A stretch of 13,461 nucleotides of DNA from UBA9464 sp003445095 (GTDB taxonomy: Bacteria > Verrucomicrobiota > Verrucomicrobiia > Limisphaerales > UBA9464), in NCBI GenBank assembly GCA_035437945.1, contig DAOMZG010000190.1:1-13461 (forward strand), written 5' to 3'. The notes below the pieces were generated by a model that saw nothing but the letters and a program-made list of their open reading frames with translations, searched no databases and was not told the origin of the DNA. A program made the position numbers and the translations under genes. Positions 6,461-13,069 of the stretch are shown one piece after another. Each line of letters starts with the position of its first letter. Position 1 is the first letter of the stretch.

Positions 6461-7501
6461 ATGACCGAGACTCAAGATCCTCCCGTGCTTCGTTTCGTCG
6501 GACGAATCCTCGGAATTGCAATTCTGATGGGAGCGGTCGCCTTGGCGTACTACGTGACGCGACTGAATTTCCATCATCCGCGGACCGATGACGCTGAAGT
6601 GCGGGCCAACCTCGTCGGGATCGCACCCCATGTGGCCGGACCGCTCATCGAACTCCACGTGGTGGACAACCAGGAGGTAAAACAAGGCGACCTCCTTTTT
6701 GTGATTGATCCACAACCATACGAAGCGGCGCTCGCCGGAGCGCAAGCCGCGCTGCTTTTGGCCAAAAGCGAACTCAGTGCGATGTCTAATTCCGTCAGCA
6801 GCGCCGTGGCTGCGGTCGCCGCGCGGGAGGCGGACCTCGTCCTCGCGAACAGCGATCTGAATCGGTATCTACCCTTGCTCAAGGACCAGGCGATCGACGT
6901 CGGGACGGTGGACCTGGCCCGCGCGCGGCAGCGGACTGCGACCGCCCAATTGGAAGAGGCACGTCAGACATTGCTCCAACAGCAGAATTTGCTGGGGCAG
7001 TTCGGCAGCCTCAATGCCCGGATTAGCGCGGCGGAGTCCACGGTTACGGCCGCGCGTCTAAACGTGGATTACTGTCGCGTTCACGCGCCGTTCACGGCTC
7101 GAGTCGCCAACCTGAATATCGCCGTGGGCCAATATGCGCAGATCGGTCAACCCCTGTTCGTCTTAGTGGACACGGAGCGTTGGTATGTGATCGCCAACTT
7201 CCGCGAGACTTATCTGGAGTCCCTCCAGGCGGGGCTCGAGACCGACGTTTTTCTCATGGCGTATCCCGGCGCACGATTCCGCGGGACGATCCAGGGCGTC
7301 GGCTGGGCGGTTCGAGTTGCTGATGGATCGGCAGCCGGCGCGCTGGCCGACGTCAGGCCAACCCTGAACTGGGTTCGACTCGCGCAACGCATTCCGGTGC
7401 GAATCAACCTGGAAAATTCCGATACCCAGCGACCATTTCGGATGGGCATGAGCGCCGTGGTCACCGTTCAGCCTCGGTCGGCAAAGTCCTCCGCCCGTTG
7501 A
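6461..7501 (+). CDS. mdtN: HlyD/EmrA-type membrane fusion protein, MdtN-like
   Basis: This 346-residue periplasmic adaptor has one N-terminal membrane anchor (about residues 13-32), the split biotinyl-lipoyl-like domain (HVAGPLIELHVVDNQEVKQGDLLFVIDP at 57-84, partner strand at VHAPFTARVANLNIAVGQYAQIGQPLF), an alanine- and glutamine-rich coiled coil between them (about 85-200), and a C-terminal beta-barrel ending LAQRIPVRI. Such proteins bridge an inner-membrane efflux pump and an outer-membrane channel. Length and the ytcA neighbour point to MdtN; the AaeA/EmrA group is the alternative. The start is ATG 6461, 4 nt after ytcA; the open frame extends upstream only inside ytcA. The pump (MdtO-like) and channel (MdtP-like) genes expected next are missing: a convergent prepilin-like gene ends 20 bp downstream. 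The adaptor must therefore work with partners encoded elsewhere, or be an orphan. Confidence 0.88.
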   Translation: MTETQDPPVLRFVGRILGIAILMGAVALAYYVTRLNFHHPRTDDAEVRANLVGIAPHVAGPLIELHVVDNQEVKQGDLLFVIDPQPYEAALAGAQAALLLAKSELSAMSNSVSSAVAAVAAREADLVLANSDLNRYLPLLKDQAIDVGTVDLARARQRTATAQLEEARQTLLQQQNLLGQFGSLNARISAAESTVTAARLNVDYCRVHAPFTARVANLNIAVGQYAQIGQPLFVLVDTERWYVIANFRETYLESLQAGLETDVFLMAYPGARFRGTIQGVGWAVRVADGSAAGALADVRPTLNWVRLAQRIPVRINLENSDTQRPFRMGMSAVVTVQPRSAKSSAR

Positions 7502-7521
7502 GGAATTGCCGCGGGCCAATC

Positions 7522-8358
7522 TCACTGATTCCTTACCGAGGTCCGCTCCGAGAGCCAGATCATGTCTTTGTTGTTGGGCGACGCGACGTTGAGCGGCATC
7601 TCGTAGAATTTCACCGGTTGGACCGTGCGCGGATCCACCCATTTGCGGATTTCCGCGTGGCCGTCGGCAAACGAAATTCCCGCCGCCCGATTATGATAGC
7701 TCGCCGGATAATCGATGATCCGCGCCGCGCCCGGGTTCTCCACCATCATGTTGGCGAAGCCACCCGCATTGATGCTGTCGGGATGTTCGTCCAAAAGGAC
7801 CCACAACTGGCTGGCGCCGACCGCCGCGAGATCCGTGCTCTTGTAGAAGGTCTTATAACGCTTTTGGTTCGACACCATGCTCGAACCCGGCGGCAGCCAT
7901 TCGCCCGGACCTCCCATCGCCTGGCTCATCCCCATACTGCGGACTCGCGCATATTTCTTTCCGCCCAGGTTAATCTTACTGAGATCGGCCGGACACTTGT
8001 ACACGCCGCCCGTCTGCAAATACCGGGCGAATTTCGAGTTCGTCTCGCTCATGATCATCAGCATGTTGGTGTTGTCGCTGGGATATGGCCCGGGCCAACC
8101 CAACCAACCGCCCACCCATTGATACGGCTCATCGCGCGAGTTCCCCGGCGCGGTCAGGCGATCACCGTTGTCCCCCGGGTACATGATGTGGGCGAGTTGC
8201 AATTGCTTCAGGTTACTCAAGCAGGCAATACCCTGGGCTTTGGTCTTAGCCTTCGAAAGCGCGGGAAGAAGCATTCCTGCGAGAATCGCGATGATCGCAA
8301 TCACGACCAGCAACTCGATCAATGTAAAGGCGCTGGCGGTTCGTCGGTTGAGCTTCAT
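7522..8358 (-). CDS. Prepilin-type N-terminal / H-X9-DG domain protein 1
   Basis: This 278-residue type IV pseudopilin-like protein starts at ATG 8358 (MKLNRRTASA), followed by the prepilin hydrophobic helix FTLIELLVVIAIIAILAG, with Ala rather than the classic Gly before the expected cleavage site. The C-terminal half has the CPAD motif (122-125) and the H-X9-DG motif (H222, D232-G233, in YHNRAAGISFADGHAE), which defines a large family expanded in Verrucomicrobiota, Planctomycetota and Lentisphaerota. The function is unknown; proteins of this type are thought to be processed by prepilin peptidase and displayed at the envelope. The frame is open upstream to 8469, but that stretch would precede the normal short prepilin leader and has no support. 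It is convergent with mdtN (20 bp) and divergent from nuoD. It appears monocistronic. Confidence 0.92.
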   Translation of the reverse strand: MKLNRRTASAFTLIELLVVIAIIAILAGMLLPALSKAKTKAQGIACLSNLKQLQLAHIMYPGDNGDRLTAPGNSRDEPYQWVGGWLGWPGPYPSDNTNMLMIMSETNSKFARYLQTGGVYKCPADLSKINLGGKKYARVRSMGMSQAMGGPGEWLPPGSSMVSNQKRYKTFYKSTDLAAVGASQLWVLLDEHPDSINAGGFANMMVENPGAARIIDYPASYHNRAAGISFADGHAEIRKWVDPRTVQPVKFYEMPLNVASPNNKDMIWLSERTSVRNQ

Positions 8359-8545
8359 GACCCAAAATTTAGGATGCCAATTCAAGAAGGCCAACGAACA
8401 ATTGAACGGCGCGGAATACTCGATAGTTCCTCTCATCCAAGTTCCGCCGGACCGAGATCGCCCCAACATTTTCCCTCGACCGACCTGGGGTTTTATTTCT
8501 GACTTCAGCGGAAACCTTTCGTGACCGACTTTTGGCGCGCCCCTG
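8359..8545. other. Divergent intergenic region, prepilin-like gene 1 / nuoD
   Basis: This 187-bp region must carry the promoter for prepilin-like gene 1 (leftward) and the start signal for nuoD (rightward). It contains AT-rich patches (AAAATTTAGG near 8366 and GGGGTTTTATTT near 8490), but I could not assign a convincing -35/-10 pair or terminator. No nuoC, nuoB or other coding sequence was recognised in it. Confidence 0.4.
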
Positions 8546-9718
8546 ATGATGATTCCGGCCGTGCAACCTTCCGCCGCCTCGTTTCAGCCGCGATTCGGAC
8601 CTGACGGTTCGGAGCTCGACGGCGAACTGTTGGAGGTTTCGCTCGGGCCGCAGCATCCCAGCACCCACGGCGTCTTCCGGATGGACGCGACTCTGGACGG
8701 TGAGCGAGTGGTGAAATTAAAGCCAGTCTTCGGCTATCTCCACCGAAACCACGAGAAGATCGCGGAAGGCGCCAGTTATTTGGCCGCGATGCCGTACACT
8801 GATCGGCTCGACTATTTTTGCTCGCTCACCACCAACTGGGCTTATTCGTTGACGGTGGAGAAGCTGGCCGGGCTCGCGGTTCCGGAACGCGCCGAATATC
8901 TGCGCGTCATCACTGCAGAACTGACGCGGCTGCAGAATCACGCCTGCGTCTCCGGTTTTTTGCTCCAAGACATGGGCGCATTGGGGACGCCGCTCATGTA
9001 CGCCTTTCGGGAGCGGGAGAAGATTCTCGATTTGTTCGAAGCGCTGACCGGCGCCCGCATGATGTGCAATTACATGCGGTTTGGCGGCTGTCGCAACGAC
9101 GCGCCAGCGGGTTGGCTGGAGGCGGCGCGTACGTGCGTGGCGGCTTTCCCCAAATTTCTCGACGAGTTCGAAGCGCTCCTCACCACCAACGAAATCCTCC
9201 TCGCGCGCACCCAAGGAGTCGGCGCCCTCACTCCGGAGCTCGCGGTCAACGCGGGCATCACGGGGCCCATGCTCCGGGCCTCTGGGGTGAACTATGATAT
9301 TCGCAAAGTAGATCGGTACGGGATCTACGACCGCTTCGAGTTTCGGATTCCGTTGGGCGAGCATGGCGACGTTTACGACCGCTACATGATTCGCGTTCTG
9401 GAGATGCGCGAGTCACTGAAGATCCTGGAGCAGGCACTTGAGGCAATTCCCGAGGGACCGATTGTGGATCCCAAGGCGAAATTGCGCGGGTTCCGTCCCA
9501 AGCCTGGCGAAGCATACGGGCGGATCGAATCCCCCAAGGGTGAGCTTGGGTTTTACCTGATCAGTGATGGCGGGCCGAATCCGTATCGGTACCGCATTCG
9601 CCCGCCCAGTTTCATCAATCTTACCGTGCTCGAAGACATGTGCTTGGGTCGCACGATTGCTGATGTCGTGGTGATTCTAGGCAGCGTGGACATCGTCATG
9701 GGGGAGGTGGATCGCTGA
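8546..9718 (+). CDS. nuoD: NADH-quinone oxidoreductase subunit D (NuoD)
   Basis: NuoD is the 49-kDa-type subunit of complex I. It lines the quinone-binding cavity in the peripheral arm and descends from the large subunit of NiFe hydrogenases. The 390-residue protein has the full set of motifs: GPQHPSTHGVFRMD (34-47), HRNHEKIAEG (66-75), YTDRLDYF (84-91), YAFREREKILDLFE, MMCNYMRFGG, TTNEILLARTQGVG, YDRFEFRIPLGEHGDVYDRYMIRVLEM, PKGELGFYLISDGG, and a C-terminal ILGSVDIVMGEVDR, so it is complete. His41 and Tyr90 match the quinone-site His38 and Tyr87 of Thermus Nqo4 in motif and spacing. Tandem ATGs at 8546 and 8549 are both possible starts, with an in-frame stop at 8522 and no clear ribosome-binding site. 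Unusually, no other nuo gene flanks it: a prepilin-like gene lies upstream and an unknown zinc-ribbon protein gene 12 bp downstream. Confidence 0.96.
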   Translation: MMIPAVQPSAASFQPRFGPDGSELDGELLEVSLGPQHPSTHGVFRMDATLDGERVVKLKPVFGYLHRNHEKIAEGASYLAAMPYTDRLDYFCSLTTNWAYSLTVEKLAGLAVPERAEYLRVITAELTRLQNHACVSGFLLQDMGALGTPLMYAFREREKILDLFEALTGARMMCNYMRFGGCRNDAPAGWLEAARTCVAAFPKFLDEFEALLTTNEILLARTQGVGALTPELAVNAGITGPMLRASGVNYDIRKVDRYGIYDRFEFRIPLGEHGDVYDRYMIRVLEMRESLKILEQALEAIPEGPIVDPKAKLRGFRPKPGEAYGRIESPKGELGFYLISDGGPNPYRYRIRPPSFINLTVLEDMCLGRTIADVVVILGSVDIVMGEVDR

Positions 9719-9730
9719 ACTCAGATTATT

Positions 9731-10780
9731 ATGGACCTGAAAATCCTTTGTCCTTGTGGACAGAAATTCGCGTTCGAAGTCGAACCCGTGAATGGCGAAA
9801 TGCCCCAGCCGGTGGAGTGTCCGGCGTGCGGCGCGGACAGCACGGGCCAAGCGAATGCCCTCATTCGTCAGGCGCTGGCCGCGTCGGCACCGGCTCCTAC
9901 CGCGCCGGTGGTGCGAGTGCGGCTCAGTACGTCTGAGACACCCCATGCGACTGGACCAACCACGGACATTCCCCAACCGCCGCCCCCCAGGCCAATTCCG
10001 TCCGGCCGCCCGCGAGTTACGGCGCCGGTGGCCGCTCCCGCACCGGCCGAGGATAAGGAGAGCTGGTTGGCGTTTGCCAAATCGGCCGCTTGGATCGTCG
10101 TCGTTTCATTGGTTGCGTTTTATGCCTGCGTAGCTCGTGTGCGGCGCCAAATGCGCTTCGCCACAGAGGCCGACAAGATCACCGCCGCTGCCTTTGCCCC
10201 GTGGACATTACCCGATGACGACGGAATGCGGTTATTGGTGAAAGGTACGAACGACGCCGCGGTGGTCCAATTGACCGTAAATTACTGGCGGGACGTGCAG
10301 AAGAAATCGCTCACCCCCACCCGAGTCACGACCGCGGGGGCGCTGGACTCGGGGCGCTTCGTGGTCAACGCACCCAAGGAGGGCGTGATCACGATCGATG
10401 GTCCACTCTTGTGGGAAGAGGCCGACGCCACGGCCTTAGCAGGCTTAGCCCAATATCTGTCACAGAACCTGAACACGATGACGGTCAGTGCCTCGATGGG
10501 TGACGACGCGGAGTCGGGCCGATTCGCGATCTTCGATAAGGGTCAGCGAGTATTCGCCTGTGATCGTCGGATTCGGTTTGCCAACAACACGATTGTGGAA
10601 GACGTGAAACTAGAGGGCCAACCGTGGGCGATCGCGACGGGCTACAAGCCGCGGGAGGAGAGCTGGCCCAAGTTCACGATGTACGATGCGGATGGTCTGG
10701 TGCAGCACCTAGGCTTCAAACCGCACGACTACGCGGAAACGGATCCGGCAACCGTTTTGCGGGAGCCGCGCGCGCGGTAG
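9731..10780 (+). CDS. Unknown single-pass membrane protein with N-terminal zinc-ribbon-like motif
   Basis: I do not recognise this 349-residue protein as a named family. The N-terminus (about 1-35) has CPCG at 7-10 and CPACG at 30-34, a CxC...CxxC arrangement that could bind one zinc. Residues about 53-107 are rich in Pro and Ala (PQPPPPRPIP) and look like a disordered linker. A hydrophobic helix follows at about 116-135 (AWIVVVSLVAFYACVA), then a globular domain of about 210 residues with no motif I can assign. By the positive-inside pattern (VRRQMR after the helix, KES before it) the orientation is uncertain. ATG 9731 lies 12 bp after the nuoD stop, so the two genes are probably co-transcribed, although a role in complex I is not otherwise suggested. 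Base use resembles its neighbours. The gene is clearly coding; the function is unknown. Confidence 0.75.
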   Translation: MDLKILCPCGQKFAFEVEPVNGEMPQPVECPACGADSTGQANALIRQALAASAPAPTAPVVRVRLSTSETPHATGPTTDIPQPPPPRPIPSGRPRVTAPVAAPAPAEDKESWLAFAKSAAWIVVVSLVAFYACVARVRRQMRFATEADKITAAAFAPWTLPDDDGMRLLVKGTNDAAVVQLTVNYWRDVQKKSLTPTRVTTAGALDSGRFVVNAPKEGVITIDGPLLWEEADATALAGLAQYLSQNLNTMTVSASMGDDAESGRFAIFDKGQRVFACDRRIRFANNTIVEDVKLEGQPWAIATGYKPREESWPKFTMYDADGLVQHLGFKPHDYAETDPATVLREPRAR

Positions 10781-10846
10781 GAGGCGACGCGAGGAGACGC
10801 GATCGCCGCGGTGGCGCTCCAAAGGAAGTCAGAGTCTCGTCGCCTC
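10781..10846. repeat. Inverted repeat directly after the zinc-ribbon gene stop codon
   Basis: GAGGCGACG (10781-10789) pairs perfectly with CGTCGCCTC (10838-10846), and an inner AGAC (10795-10798) pairs with GTCT (10834-10837) across a 5-nt bulge. The repeat begins at the first base after the TAG stop at 10778-10780. The enclosed GC-rich segment contains the palindromes GCGATCGC and CCGCGG. It may be a 3'-end hairpin or terminator for the nuoD transcript, but no T-run follows, so it is not a classic intrinsic terminator. Confidence 0.4.
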
Positions 10847-10852
10847 GAACGC

Positions 10853-11140
10853 CTAGGAAGACTTCGCTCGGGTCGACTTGTGGCTACGGGGCTGACCGCC
10901 CCGCTCGGCTGTGCGATTAGAGGCTCGCGGCGCACTAACTCGCGGACTTTCGCGTCGGATCTCAGCGCGGCTCGCCGTGCCGCGGGCATCGCGCGCGCCC
11001 GAATACTCCCGGGGATCCAACGGATGTTTTGATCCGGAGCGACCCCGGATGGGGCGCTCAATGACGACTCGGCGTTCGGGTGGAGCGGGAGCAACCACCA
11101 ACGGAGGCGGGCCACCTGCAGAACTAGGCGTTTTCTTCAT
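10853..11140 (-). CDS. Doubtful small basic Pro/Arg-rich protein
   Basis: This is the only ORF of note that lies wholly inside the 456-bp gap between the zinc-ribbon gene and prepilin-like gene 2. It would encode 95 residues beginning MKKTPSSAGGPPP and ending RAKSS, with 22 Arg/Lys against 8 Asp/Glu, no cysteine and no hydrophobic helix, so any product would be soluble and probably disordered. It sits 96 bp downstream of prepilin-like gene 2 on the same strand. Against it: there is no Shine-Dalgarno sequence, no recognised family, and GC-rich DNA often leaves long open frames by chance. The rest of this gap holds the inverted repeat at 10781-10846 and the palindrome near 11179. Confidence 0.25.
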   Translation of the reverse strand: MKKTPSSAGGPPPLVVAPAPPERRVVIERPIRGRSGSKHPLDPREYSGARDARGTASRAEIRRESPRVSAPRASNRTAERGGQPRSHKSTRAKSS

Positions 11141-11171
11141 GGAGGGAAATCATCACTGGAATGGCCGCGCA

Positions 11172-11186
11172 AACCAACTGTTGGTT
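11172..11186. repeat. Short palindrome downstream of prepilin-like gene 2
   Basis: AACCAAC-T-GTTGGTT is a perfect 7-bp inverted repeat around one base. It lies about 50 nt beyond the stop of prepilin-like gene 2 on the minus strand. It could form a small hairpin with a 3-5 nt loop or be a protein-binding palindrome; no T-run follows on the minus strand. Confidence 0.3.
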
Positions 11187-11236
11187 GCTGGACTTTCACC
11201 GGAAGTTACCGCGACTCGACGCCTTTCGCCGTGGGC

Positions 11237-12133
11237 TCATGGCGGCACGTCCGCGGCGTCCAACGTGGCATTGGCTACCGGACCGTCCCAGCGTTTGTTA
11301 GCGCCGGGGATCGTAGTCCCGGTGAAGATTCCATAGAACTGCCCCCAGATGAGCCGGCTCGGTTTGTTGCCGGCGGAATGACCGTCTACAAACACGGTGT
11401 TCACCCGCTGATTATGTTTCTTCATCTGCGACTGAAACCGGTAGTTCTGATTCCCTTTGGGTGCGGTCTGATTGGGGAAGGAGCCATTGGCCCAGTATCC
11501 ATCCAGCCACGCCGCATCGGCCTTTTCGTTGCCAATGCCGCCGCCGATTTCCTTGGGGTTGTCGCTGCCACTGCATTCCGTGACCGCGACGACCTCGGTG
11601 GGGCGCGCTACTTGCGATGACTTGAACGCGCGGGTCTGTCCGCCGTCGCCACCGAACACTCCCAAGTAGTTGAACCCGTAAGAAAGAAAACCGGTAATCG
11701 TTGGATCGAAGTTCCCGGGTTCGGTCTTGTAGGTGAGACCTCGCTTTTTCTTCGGGCAAACCCAGATGCGCGGCGCGCCGGTATAATTCGAGAGCACGCT
11801 CGCGGGCGTACGCTGCCATTCACCACCACAGTTCTTTCCTCGAGAATTTCGGTAAGGCCCAACCGCCCACCACTGATTGGGAAACACATCTCGGTTGTCG
11901 TCGGCGTACATGATGATGGCGATGCCGATCTGCTTCGTGTTGCTCAGGCAGGCCGCGGCCATTCCTTTGTCCTTCGCTTTGGCCAGCGCCGGCAACAGCA
12001 TGCCCGCCAAGATTGCAATAATTGCGATCACCACCAGCAGCTCGATAAGGGTAAATCCATGTGCCAGCGGGCGGGTACGGAGTGCGACCGCGCGAGTAAG
12101 GGGGGACATGGGCCACAGCTTATCCAGATCCAT
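11237..12133 (-). CDS. Prepilin-type N-terminal / H-X9-DG domain protein 2
   Basis: This 298-residue protein is of the same type as the one at 7522-8358. The prepilin signal is RPLAHG|FTLIELLVVIAIIAILAG, with the classic Gly at -1. The H-X9-DG motif is intact (H240, D250-G251, in HNQRVNTVFVDGHS), and a VCPKKK stretch (125-130) stands where paralogues have CPAD. I place the start at ATG 12133, whose A is shared with the TGA of the upstream gene (TGATG) and which has GGTGG just before it, pointing to translational coupling with prepilin-like gene 3. ATG 12109 (MSPLTRAV) would give a more typical short leader and is the alternative. The middle region is Gly- and Asn-rich with several aromatic residues and diverges completely from the other two copies, as is usual in this family. 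No function can be assigned. Confidence 0.9.
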   Translation of the reverse strand: MDLDKLWPMSPLTRAVALRTRPLAHGFTLIELLVVIAIIAILAGMLLPALAKAKDKGMAAACLSNTKQIGIAIIMYADDNRDVFPNQWWAVGPYRNSRGKNCGGEWQRTPASVLSNYTGAPRIWVCPKKKRGLTYKTEPGNFDPTITGFLSYGFNYLGVFGGDGGQTRAFKSSQVARPTEVVAVTECSGSDNPKEIGGGIGNEKADAAWLDGYWANGSFPNQTAPKGNQNYRFQSQMKKHNQRVNTVFVDGHSAGNKPSRLIWGQFYGIFTGTTIPGANKRWDGPVANATLDAADVPP

Positions 12134-12879
12134 CACCACCAAGTAAAGCCTGGATCGGGCTTAATCTGCCAGAATGGATCAGTCTCTTTTTTCAGGGGAA
12201 ATTTGTACGCCTCAGCATGAGTGTCGCCAAAGGCCATCACCGACAGGCTCTTGCCCTTCACGTTATGCCATTGGCTTTTGCGATCGTCCCAGCCGCGGTT
12301 CGGGTGCCACGGCCAATCGCCGATCATCATCTTGTTGGCCGCGCTCAGGGCGACTTCGGAGGACTTCATCGAGTTACCGTCGTACGCCGTGCGCGCGGCT
12401 GCAATGTTGCCCGTGATCCGTTTCACCCGGACAAAGTCCGCAGCCCACTCCATCAGATAACTCGTGCCATACTGCACGTAACAGTTGGTGGCCTTCTTGC
12501 CAAAATTACGCTCGTAGAAGATATCGCCTCGGTCGGCCGGACACCGAAAAATCTCGGGCGTGCCTTGATAGCGATAGAGCGGCTTGTTGGTCATCGCGAC
12601 GAACAAATCATAGGTTCCATCCTTGCCGCCGGCCGAAGCCCAGTCCCGACAAAGCGGATAGGTATCAGCGTGGTCATCGGCATAGAGTTGGAATGCGAGG
12701 ATCACCTGCTTAAGGTTGCTGACGCATTTGATTTGATTGGCCTTGGCTTTCGCCCGCGCCAAGGCCGGCAACAGAATTCCAGCAAGAATCGCAATGATGG
12801 CGATCACCACCAACAGCTCAATTAGCGTAAAGGCACTGCGAACGCGTGACGTGAATCGCGTGGCGGAAGCTGGGGTCAT
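12133..12879 (-). CDS. Prepilin-type N-terminal domain protein 3, degenerate H-X9-DG
   Basis: This 248-residue pseudopilin-like protein has the leader MTPASATRFTSRVRSA followed by FTLIELLVVIAIIAILAG (Ala at -1), KCVSNLKQVILAFQLYADD, and an FRCPADRGD motif (111-119). The C-terminal signature is altered: after H205 the text runs to AFGDTHAEAYKF (215-226), so the usual DG reads GD and the spacing from that His is longer. It may therefore belong to a sister subfamily. ATG 12879 is preferred because GGAG/AGG lie 8-17 nt upstream; a GTG nine codons earlier (12906) is possible. It is the first gene of a coupled pair with prepilin-like gene 2 and is divergent from the aminotransferase gene at 13070, with 190 bp between the starts. 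Confidence 0.88.
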   Translation of the reverse strand: MTPASATRFTSRVRSAFTLIELLVVIAIIAILAGILLPALARAKAKANQIKCVSNLKQVILAFQLYADDHADTYPLCRDWASAGGKDGTYDLFVAMTNKPLYRYQGTPEIFRCPADRGDIFYERNFGKKATNCYVQYGTSYLMEWAADFVRVKRITGNIAAARTAYDGNSMKSSEVALSAANKMMIGDWPWHPNRGWDDRKSQWHNVKGKSLSVMAFGDTHAEAYKFPLKKETDPFWQIKPDPGFTWW

Positions 12880-13069
12880 GGAAGCAAGCCTGCTCCAGTG
12901 ATTCACGGACGTAAAGCCTTAGCTGCGCCCATAGGTCGATTAGCTGAGAGCGGAAACGCGGATTGTCGGCACAGACTCCCAACGAATGCCACGTTCGGGA
13001 TTTTGAAAACGCTGACTTCGACATCGCAGCTGCTTTTGAGACGAATCGTCAGTACTCTCGATCCGCGTT
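12880..13069. other. Divergent intergenic region before the aminotransferase gene
   Basis: This 190-bp spacer lies between prepilin-like gene 3 (leftward) and the aminotransferase gene (rightward). TTAGCTG occurs twice about 22 nt apart (near 12918 and 12940), and there is an 8-bp palindrome GCAGCTGC near 13027. No clear promoter boxes or ribosome-binding site precede ATG 13070. Confidence 0.35.

Noticed and set aside
7498..8502. 334-codon plus-strand frame opposite prepilin-like gene 1
   Set aside because: It is a long antisense open frame with His/Arg-rich, motif-free text; the minus strand encodes a clear prepilin-type protein.
10911..11336. 141-codon plus-strand frame in the gap before prepilin-like gene 2
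   Set aside because: Its 3' third is antisense to prepilin-like gene 2, which has clear family motifs. The product looks like Arg/Gly-rich random translation of GC-rich DNA.
8356..12840. Three similar DNA segments coding the FTLIELLVVIAIIAILAG helix, considered as a DNA repeat
   Set aside because: They differ at many synonymous positions and similarity stops outside the helix, so this is protein-level conservation, not a mobile or recent repeat.
12818..13024. 68-codon minus-strand frame over the start of prepilin-like gene 3
   Set aside because: It overlaps the prepilin leader in another frame and has no recognisable motif. The prepilin gene has the better start and a clear signal.
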